11,698 nt of DNA, taken from Deltaproteobacteria bacterium. Lineage in GTDB: Bacteria > UBA10199 > SPLOWO2-01-44-7. Shown here one piece after another: positions 7,072-11,698 of this stretch (positions are counted from its first letter, which is position 1; every line of letters begins with the position of its first letter). The position numbers and the translations under genes were made by a program. The stretch spans positions 1-11,698 of the forward strand of contig JACQMB010000033.1 in the NCBI GenBank assembly GCA_016203765.1, given 5' to 3'. The notes under the pieces are model-generated. The model made no database searches. It saw nothing but the letters and a program-made list of their open reading frames with translations, and was not told the DNA's origin.

Positions 7072-8306
7072 CACAACCCTGGTTACAAGAGAGAAGAGAG
7101 CGGGCTGCCCGCTTGAATACCAAACTTCCGGTCCCCACCGGCGGGGAGGATTGGCGGCGGACCAACTTTGGCCGCGTTGATCTGGGTCAATTCGAACCGC
7201 TGCCCCCGGTTAAAAACGGGGCGGATCAAGGCGCGGCCTCCCGGTTGCTACCGGCTAAAATAGTTCTGGCCGGAGAGCTTCTCTACGGAGAGCAGGCTTC
7301 TCCCCCCACGCTGGATCCGGCGCTCCTCAAGCAGGGGGTTTGGCTCACCTCCCTGACCAAGGCCTGTGAGGAAAAAAAAGAGTTGGTCGGCAAATATCTG
7401 GGGCGCGGGCTCCATGGCCGGCAAGAAAAATTCCTGGCCCAAAACGAGGCGAACTGGCAAACGGGGGTTTTTCTTTATATTCCTAAAAACACCGCGGTCG
7501 AGCTTCCGTTTCTCCTGACCTCTGCCCTCGCGCGAGAAGATTCCAGTTGTTTCCCAAGGCTACTGGTTGTCTTAGACCAAGGGGCCAAGGCAACCCTCCT
7601 CCACTACAGCGCCTCCACCAACCAAAATAAAAATAATTTCGTGAATGGGGTTTATGAAGTTTATTTGGAAGAGGGGGCCGAGCTGACCTGGATCGATCTG
7701 CAAAACTGGTCGCGACAAACCTACGAAGTGGCCCACAAGCGAGTGGAAGTCGGCCGCAACGCCCGTTTAAAATGGGTGATCCATTGTCAAGGGGGCAAGC
7801 TGGCCAAGGCCAATATCGAAACCGTTTTAAACGGCGAAGGGGCCAAGGGCGAGGTGATCGGCCTGGTGGAAGGGAAAGATCGACAGCACCTCGAGCTTTG
7901 CTCTCTCACCCACCATGTCGCCCCCCACACCACGGCCGATATTTTGATTAAATCGACCGCCGATGATCGGGCCAAAATCATTTTCCAAGGAATGATCAAA
8001 ATCGAAAAAGCCGCCCAGCAAACGGTATCCTACATGGCCAACCACAACCTGGTCTTGAACGACAAGGCCCATGCCGACTCGATCCCCCGGCTGGAGATCG
8101 AGGCGGATGACGTCAAGGCCTCGCATGGCGCCACCATCGGACAGGTCGACCGGGAGCAGATGTTTTATCTCCGCTCCAAGGGCCTCGATAAGGAAAAGGC
8201 CGAGGCCCTCCTGGTGGAGGGTTTTTACGAAGATGTCTTCGGGCGGGTTCCGCTGGAATCGGTTCGGGAATGGATGCGTACCCATCTGGAGCATCCGGGA
8301 GGTTGA
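7068..8306 (+). CDS. sufD: Fe-S cluster assembly protein SufD
   Basis: This 412-aa SufB paralogue pairs with SufB in the SufBC2D complex and is needed for iron acquisition by the scaffold. The beta-helix core is recognisable from about 130 (TGVFLYIPKNTAVELPF). The diagnostic C-terminal block PRLEIEADDVKASHGATIGQ (340-359) contains His353, which corresponds to the functionally important His360 of E. coli SufD. GFYEDVFGRVPLESV (385-399) closes the conserved part. The N-terminal helical region includes the common GGEDWRRTNF. The ATG is within the ATGA overlap with the sufB stop, with GGAGGGGAG (7053-7061) upstream, so translation is coupled as well as directly initiated. Confidence 0.95.
   Translation: MTQPWLQERRERAARLNTKLPVPTGGEDWRRTNFGRVDLGQFEPLPPVKNGADQGAASRLLPAKIVLAGELLYGEQASPPTLDPALLKQGVWLTSLTKACEEKKELVGKYLGRGLHGRQEKFLAQNEANWQTGVFLYIPKNTAVELPFLLTSALAREDSSCFPRLLVVLDQGAKATLLHYSASTNQNKNNFVNGVYEVYLEEGAELTWIDLQNWSRQTYEVAHKRVEVGRNARLKWVIHCQGGKLAKANIETVLNGEGAKGEVIGLVEGKDRQHLELCSLTHHVAPHTTADILIKSTADDRAKIIFQGMIKIEKAAQQTVSYMANHNLVLNDKAHADSIPRLEIEADDVKASHGATIGQVDREQMFYLRSKGLDKEKAEALLVEGFYEDVFGRVPLESVREWMRTHLEHPGG
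8297..8302 (+). promoter_or_regulatory. Ribosome binding site that fixes the sufS start
   Basis: GGGAGG lies 6 bases before the ATG at 8309. It supports this start over the in-frame ATG at 8270, which would add 13 residues lying mostly within the end of sufD and has no ribosome binding site. Confidence 0.75.
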
Positions 8307-8308
8307 CC

Positions 8309-9532
8309 ATGCCCCTGCCGGTTGAAACCATTCGCCAGGACTTTCCCATTTTAAGCCGCAAGATCAACGGCTACCCGCTGGTTTATCTCGACAACGCCGC
8401 CTCCAGCCAAAAGCCGAAGCACGTGATCATGGCGATGACGGCCTTTTATCAGGCGAGCTACGCCAACATCCACCGCGGCGTCTACACGATCGCGGAGGAG
8501 GCGACCGAACTTTATGAGTCGGCCCGTGAGCACATCAAAAATTTTGTCAACGCCCGCGCCTCGCAAGAAATCATTTTTACGCGGGGAACCACGGAGTCGA
8601 TCAATCTGGTTGCCCGCAGTTGGGGGGATAAAAACATTCAGGCCGGCGACGTGATTTTGCTGACCGAAATGGAGCATCACTCCAATATCGTTCCCTGGCA
8701 GTTGCTGGCGGAGCGAAAAAAGGCCCGGCTGAAATATATCCCCTTTGACGAAAAGGGCCGGTTGAATCTGGAAAATTTGGACCGCCTCCTGGAAGGTTGC
8801 AAAATCACTGCCTTCACGCTGGCCTCCAACACCTTCGGCACCAAAAACCCGGCCAAGGAAATTATAAGAAAGGCGCGTGCCAAAGGGACGCTGGTCCTTT
8901 TGGATGCCGCGCAGGCCGTCCCCCATCAGAATGTCGATGTTGTGGATTTGGATTGTGACTTCCTGGCCTTCTCCTCCCACAAAATGCTGGGGCCCACCGG
9001 CATCGGCATTTTGTACGGAAAAAAGGAACTTTTGGAAAAAATGGACCCCTTCCTGGGCGGCGGCGAGATGATCAAAACCGTGCAGTGGGATCACTCCACA
9101 TGGAACGACCTCCCCTGGAAATTCGAGGCCGGCACCCAAAGCATCGCGGAGGCGGTGGGCCTGAAGGCCGCCGTCGATTATCTCCATCATCTGGGCTTGA
9201 AAAAAATCGCCGAACACGAGCAATCACTGGTCCGTTACGCGATGGAGCGGCTCCACGAAGTGGAGGGCTTGACCATGATCGGTCCTCCCGCCTCGGAGCG
9301 GGTCGGCCTGGTTTCTTTTTATTTCAAGGATATTCACCCCCACGATGTAGCGGCTGTTTTGGATCGCAACGGGATTTGCGTGCGGGCCGGACACCACTGC
9401 ACCATGCCCCTGCACAAAAAACTGGGGTTGGAAGCCACCGTCCGGGCCAGTTTTTATTTGTATAACGCAAAGGAAGAGATCGATTTATTGATTGACGCCT
9501 TGAAAGAGGCGGCCCGATTTTTTAGAAAATAG
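8309..9532 (+). CDS. sufS: Cysteine desulfurase SufS (group II)
   Basis: This 407-aa PLP enzyme converts cysteine to alanine and holds the sulfur as a persulfide for cluster assembly. Visible features: the N-terminal FPIL...YLDNAASSQKP; the cofactor-stacking His region TEMEHHSNIVPWQ (119-131); the PLP Asp199 and Gln202 in LLDAAQAVPH; the Schiff-base Lys225 in AFSSHKMLGPTG; and the active-site Cys364 in RAGHHCTMPLHKKLG. The short RxGHHC loop and the family length (E. coli SufS is 406 aa) place it in group II, which depends on a sulfur acceptor such as SufE or SufU. Here sufU follows directly. It starts 2 bases after sufD stops and ends 2 bases before sufU. Confidence 0.97.
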   Translation: MPLPVETIRQDFPILSRKINGYPLVYLDNAASSQKPKHVIMAMTAFYQASYANIHRGVYTIAEEATELYESAREHIKNFVNARASQEIIFTRGTTESINLVARSWGDKNIQAGDVILLTEMEHHSNIVPWQLLAERKKARLKYIPFDEKGRLNLENLDRLLEGCKITAFTLASNTFGTKNPAKEIIRKARAKGTLVLLDAAQAVPHQNVDVVDLDCDFLAFSSHKMLGPTGIGILYGKKELLEKMDPFLGGGEMIKTVQWDHSTWNDLPWKFEAGTQSIAEAVGLKAAVDYLHHLGLKKIAEHEQSLVRYAMERLHEVEGLTMIGPPASERVGLVSFYFKDIHPHDVAAVLDRNGICVRAGHHCTMPLHKKLGLEATVRASFYLYNAKEEIDLLIDALKEAARFFRK

Positions 9533-9534
9533 CC

Positions 9535-9915
9535 ATGGATGCCCTCTACCGCGAAGAAATCCTGGAGCATTACAAATACCCCAAGAACCGGGGTAAAATC
9601 GAAAAACCCGATATCACCTCTTTCGACACCAATCCGCTCTGCGGCGATGAGTGCCGGATCGATCTGAAAATCGAGGGGAACCGGGTGAAAGAGATCAAGT
9701 TTGACGCCAAGGGTTGCGCCATTTCGCAGGCCGCCACCTCGATGCTAACCGAGATGATTGAGGATAAATCGTTGGAGGAGATCAAAAAGATCGGAAAAAA
9801 GGAACTCTTGGAAGAACTAGGTTTGGAATTGGGGCCCGTCCGCTTGAAATGCGCTTTACTTTGCTTGAAAGTGTTGAAAAGCGGGGTGTACGGAATTAAG
9901 GATTGGCCTACTTAA
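9535..9915 (+). CDS. sufU: SufU/IscU-like Fe-S assembly protein
   Basis: This 126-aa protein has the ligand set of the IscU/SufU fold: Cys36 and Asp38 in LCGDECRIDL, Cys61 in KGCAISQAATSM, and Cys106 in VRLKCALLC. In Bacillus SufU these residues bind zinc and take persulfide from SufS; in IscU they hold a nascent cluster. GDEC and GCAISQAA are SufU-like. The gap between the second and third Cys is 45 residues, close to IscU (43) and much shorter than B. subtilis SufU (62), so the SufU insertion is missing. The IscU features LPPVK and His before the third Cys are also absent: this protein has LGPVRLK. An extra Cys110 follows. Position directly after sufS favours a SufS partner role. There is no clear ribosome binding site; coupling to sufS is likely. 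Confidence 0.9.
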   Translation: MDALYREEILEHYKYPKNRGKIEKPDITSFDTNPLCGDECRIDLKIEGNRVKEIKFDAKGCAISQAATSMLTEMIEDKSLEEIKKIGKKELLEELGLELGPVRLKCALLCLKVLKSGVYGIKDWPT

Positions 9916-9916
9916 C

Positions 9917-9944
9917 GGACTACGGACCACGGACTACGGACTTT
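9917..9944. repeat. Heptamer tandem repeat, locus 2 (GGACYAC)
   Basis: The units are GGACTAC, GGACCAC, GGACTAC and GGACTTT (the last degenerate). The array begins immediately after the sufU stop codon and fills most of the 49-base gap before the Rieske gene, the only real gap in the operon. Confidence 0.9.
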
Positions 9945-9951
9945 AAAAAAG

Positions 9952-9958
9952 AAGGGGG
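9952..9958 (+). promoter_or_regulatory. Ribosome binding site that fixes the Rieske ferredoxin start
   Basis: AAGGGGG ends 6 bases before the ATG at 9965. The earlier in-frame ATG at 9959 directly abuts the motif with no spacing, so 9965 is preferred. Confidence 0.7.
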
Positions 9959-9964
9959 ATGAAG

Positions 9965-10273
9965 ATGTCCAAAGAGATAGCAGTCGCTAAAGTCAGCGAA
10001 ATCAAGCCGGGAGAAGCCAAACAAGTGGAAGTCGACGGTGAACCGGTCGCCATTTTTAACGTCGATGGCCAATTTTACGCTATTCATGACACCTGCACCC
10101 ATTCCGGGGCCTCATTGGCCGAGGGAACGGTGGAAGATGGCGCTGTAACCTGTCCCTGGCACGGGGCCCAGTTCGATCTCAAAACCGGAAAAAATTTATC
10201 GATGCCGGCCCCCGCACCGGTGGAATCGTATCAACTAAAAATTGAAGGTGACGTAATCAAAATTGTGTTGTAA
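9965..10273 (+). CDS. Rieske [2Fe-2S] ferredoxin (non-heme oxygenase ferredoxin type)
   Basis: This 102-aa small cytoplasmic electron carrier has a complete Rieske motif. Cys44-x-His46 (DTCTHSGASL) and Cys63-x2-His66 (VTCPWHGAQFDLKTG) are separated by 16 residues, as in the ferredoxin components of aromatic-ring dioxygenases and NirD-like proteins. No oxygenase, reductase or nitrite reductase gene is nearby. A role tied to the suf operon is therefore more likely than a catabolic one: it could supply electrons for cluster assembly or simply be a client. It has its own strong ribosome binding site, and the preceding gap contains a heptamer repeat but no promoter I can recognise. It probably remains part of the suf transcript. 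Confidence 0.92.
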   Translation: MSKEIAVAKVSEIKPGEAKQVEVDGEPVAIFNVDGQFYAIHDTCTHSGASLAEGTVEDGAVTCPWHGAQFDLKTGKNLSMPAPAPVESYQLKIEGDVIKIVL

Positions 10274-10282
10274 TTTCCACGA

Positions 10283-10906
10283 GTGACCAGCAAGGCCGTC
10301 CGCCGAAAATATAATCTTCTAGCCAGGGTTTATGACATTATTTATTGGGGTTATGTCCGCAAAACCAACGTCATGGCTTGTCAGGCTCTTGCCCTTTCCG
10401 GCCATGAGCATCTGTTGAATATCGGCTGCGGCACCGGCGATCTCGAAAAACGGCTGATCCAAAAACATCCCGGCCTGCGGCTGACCGGCATCGATCTCTC
10501 CCAGGATATGCTGGAGAGGGCCAGGGAAAAACTGGGCGGCAACCCCCGGATTCAATTCACGGAGGGGGATTTTTTAACGGTCCCGCTTCCCGAAAATAGC
10601 TTTGACGCGGTCCTCAGCATCTCCAACCTCCACTATTTCCGCAATCCGGAGGCTGTCTTTGCCAAGACCCGCCGCCTCCTCAAACCCGGCGGCACGTTTA
10701 TCCTCATCGACTGGAACCGGAAAAGCCTGAAAGGCCAACTCTACCACGCCTACATGAGCGCCTTTGACCCGGCCTTTGCCAAGGTTTATACGATGGAAGA
10801 GGCCACCCGTCTCCTCGACAAGAACGGTTTTCAAATCGAAAAAACCACCCGTTTCCGCGTCGGCCTCCTCTGGGCGATGATGCAAATTGTTGCCAAAAAG
10901 GCGTGA
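10283..10906 (+). CDS. Class I SAM-dependent methyltransferase (UbiE-like)
   Basis: This 207-aa cytoplasmic protein has the Rossmann-fold methyltransferase motifs in order. Motif I is LLNIGCGTG (44-52), the acidic end of strand 2 is Asp71 in TGIDLSQDML, EGDFLTVPLPENSFD (94-108) lies at motif II, and LLKPGGTFILID (132-143) is motif III. The N-terminal RRKYNLLARVYDIIY resembles UbiE/COQ5-type enzymes, but the substrate cannot be deduced. Reading starts at a GTG 9 bases after the Rieske stop, without a clear ribosome binding site; there is no upstream ATG in this frame within the gap. The tight spacing places it in the same transcript as the Rieske gene and probably the suf operon. A weak GAGG-AAAGA-CCTC stem after the stop lacks a T-tract. 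Confidence 0.88.
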   Translation: MTSKAVRRKYNLLARVYDIIYWGYVRKTNVMACQALALSGHEHLLNIGCGTGDLEKRLIQKHPGLRLTGIDLSQDMLERAREKLGGNPRIQFTEGDFLTVPLPENSFDAVLSISNLHYFRNPEAVFAKTRRLLKPGGTFILIDWNRKSLKGQLYHAYMSAFDPAFAKVYTMEEATRLLDKNGFQIEKTTRFRVGLLWAMMQIVAKKA

Positions 10907-10931
10907 TTTGGGGAGGAAAGACCTCGGAATT

Positions 10932-10966
10932 GGACCACGGACTACGGACCACGGACTACGGACCTG
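10932..10966. repeat. Heptamer tandem repeat, locus 3 (GGACYAC)
   Basis: The units are GGACCAC, GGACTAC, GGACCAC, GGACTAC and GGACCTG. The unit sequences are those of locus 2, and the array ends in the same GGACCTG as locus 1. It lies 25 bases after the methyltransferase stop, in non-coding DNA. Confidence 0.92.
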
Positions 10967-11004
10967 GTGAAATATAGATAACTATTTGATATTATTAGAT
11001 ATAA

Positions 11005-11034
11005 ACACATAGACACATAGACACATAAACACAT
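11005..11034. repeat. Octamer tandem repeat (ACACATAR)
   Basis: Three full units, ACACATAG, ACACATAG and ACACATAA, are followed by a partial ACACAT. The array lies 38 bases after the third heptamer array, in AT-rich DNA just upstream of the last gene. Its sequence is unrelated to the heptamer. Confidence 0.85.
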
Positions 11035-11037
11035 TCC

Positions 11038-11460
11038 TTGGCCTCCATTTTGCATCCATACCAACCGATGAGTTCTATTAGCCACAAAAAGTCCGGTTTT
11101 AGCCCGCTCAATACCCGCAGGGGTGATCAAACCGTTGGCCAGACCTATGGAGAGCGGCGTGAAAAAACCAAGTCCCATGAGGCCAAGGAGGGGATTAGTT
11201 GGCTGGAACGGGCCAAAGATAAATTTTTGGGGACCAAAAAGACAAAAGATATCAAGGCTTTTGCCGACAAGGCCGACCAGTTTTTAGGCACTCAGCGAAC
11301 CATTTATTCATCCAATCCCTTTGTGGAGAAAAAAAGCCGCCTCGAAGAGGGAACCCACCTGCAATCCCGTATTGTCCATCCCGCGGGTGACCAATATGTC
11401 CGCTTTCTTGACTCGGTCATCCACTACATGAATATCAAAAAGGTCCCCAAAAAGGCCTAA
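11038..11460 (+). CDS. Hypothetical protein with a duplicated FLGT motif
   Basis: I do not recognise this protein. It is 140 aa from a TTG at 11038, or 130 aa from the ATG at 11068; neither start has a ribosome binding site. It is hydrophilic and rich in Lys, Arg and Ser, with no signal peptide, membrane segment or cysteine. In the 130-aa numbering, AKDKFLGTKKT (49-59) and KADQFLGTQRT (68-78) are imperfect copies about 20 residues apart, joined by a helix-like KDIKAFAD. The N-terminal third looks disordered. The C-terminal part (YVRFLDSVIHYMNIKKVP) is more likely to be folded. Codon use resembles that of its neighbours by eye and the frame is open throughout, so it is probably real. It stands alone between repeat-rich DNA and a large palindrome. 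Confidence 0.55.
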   Translation: MASILHPYQPMSSISHKKSGFSPLNTRRGDQTVGQTYGERREKTKSHEAKEGISWLERAKDKFLGTKKTKDIKAFADKADQFLGTQRTIYSSNPFVEKKSRLEEGTHLQSRIVHPAGDQYVRFLDSVIHYMNIKKVPKKA

Positions 11461-11515
11461 AGTTTCTGACCCTCTGACAGTTTTTTCAACATTTTGTTTT
11501 TTTGTTTCGGTGGCG

Positions 11516-11698
11516 GGAGCCTGCTGGCGTTGCTGCGCCAGCCCTCCGCCTAATTCGTCCCGAAAATGGGTTTGGTTGCAGAAGAGAAAATTTGGGGATT
11601 TTCCTCCGTCAATCCCCAAATTTTGCAACCAATACCCATTTTCGCTCCTCATTACGGCTCCGGGCTAGACGGCGCTTAAGGCAACGCCAGCAGGCTCC
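11516..11698. repeat. Large nested imperfect palindrome (possible MITE or structured element)
   Basis: Outer arms GGAGCCTGCTGGCGTTGC (11516-11533) and GCAACGCCAGCAGGCTCC (11681-11698) are perfect 18-bp inverted repeats. Inside them, a 20-base arm (11561-11580, starting CGAAAATGGG) pairs with 11624-11644 with one extra T. Innermost, AAAATTTGGGGATT (11587-11600) pairs perfectly with 11611-11624 around a 10-base loop. The intervening stretches pair partially. The left arm alone can also fold as GCTGGCG-TTGCTG-CGCCAGC (11523-11542). The right arm stops exactly at the window edge, so the true boundary is unknown. No open reading frame of its own explains it. Confidence 0.8.

Noticed and set aside
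8270..8308. Upstream ATG extension of SufS by 13 residues
   Set aside because: It lies mostly within the end of sufD with no ribosome binding site; the start at 8309 has GGGAGG at normal spacing and matches family length.
11005..11034. CRISPR array
   Set aside because: The repeats are 8 bases and directly adjacent with no spacers, and there are no cas genes in the window. The same applies to the heptamer arrays.
11461..11505. Intrinsic terminator after the unassigned gene
   Set aside because: T-runs are present (TTTTTT and TTTTTTT), but the preceding stem (CTG...CAG) is only about three base pairs.
11308..11652. Minus-strand 114-aa open frame through the terminal palindrome
   Set aside because: It reads antisense to the unassigned gene and through the repeat arms; its composition looks like translated palindrome rather than a protein.
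11516..11698. Integron attC recombination site
   Set aside because: The size and hairpin shape are suggestive, but the outer boxes do not contain the RYYYAAC/GTTRRRY pair, and no integrase or gene cassette array is visible.

Overview
This 11.7 kb window looks like chromosomal DNA of a Gram-negative bacterium with roughly balanced base composition. Outer-membrane envelope signs are a signal-peptide beta-barrel protein ending in Phe. The pgpA-cinA pairing and the SUF gene set would fit a deltaproteobacterial-type (Desulfobacterota/Myxococcota-like) or other uncultured proteobacterium-like lineage, but the sequence alone does not settle this. No phage, insertion sequence, CRISPR array, rRNA or tRNA was found.

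Layout. Positions 1-613 (minus strand): the first codons of cinA, preceded by pgpA (phosphatidylglycerophosphatase A), overlapping by one base. Positions 808-2109 (minus): a stand-alone HipA-family kinase of the YjjJ/HipH type, with its own N-terminal helix-turn-helix, followed by a GC-rich perfect palindrome. An AT-rich divergent promoter region (2110-2266) separates it from radA (plus, 2267-3628). A small outer-membrane barrel protein follows at 3691-4317 with its own promoter and strong ribosome binding site.

The core of the window (4414-9915) is a compact iron-sulfur cluster assembly operon: an Rrf2-family regulator with three C-terminal cysteines, then sufC, sufB, sufD, sufS and sufU. 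Genes overlap or nearly abut throughout. The regulator and sufC share 19 bases, sufC and sufB 14, sufB and sufD 4; sufD-sufS and sufS-sufU are separated by 2 bases each. One promoter upstream of the regulator, with a perfect 7-bp inverted repeat over its -10 box, could control the whole set. A Rieske ferredoxin (9965-10273) and a class I SAM methyltransferase (10283-10906) follow. SufS would draw sulfur from cysteine, SufU would accept or relay it, and SufBC2D would build the cluster. The Rieske protein is a plausible client or redox partner.

The tail holds an unrecognised charged 130-140 aa protein (11038/11068-11460). It ends in a large, nested, imperfect palindrome (11516-11698) that runs to the window edge and is not explained by any gene.

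The most unusual non-coding content is a set of short tandem repeats in gene junctions. Three arrays have a 7-bp unit of consensus GGACYRY (73-107, 9917-9944, 10932-10966), and one has an 8-bp unit ACACATAR (11005-11034). One heptamer array is translated as the C-terminus of PgpA. No wholly new enzymatic system is evident. The best candidates for a second look are the repeats, the terminal palindrome, the YjjJ control region and the intermediate form of SufU.
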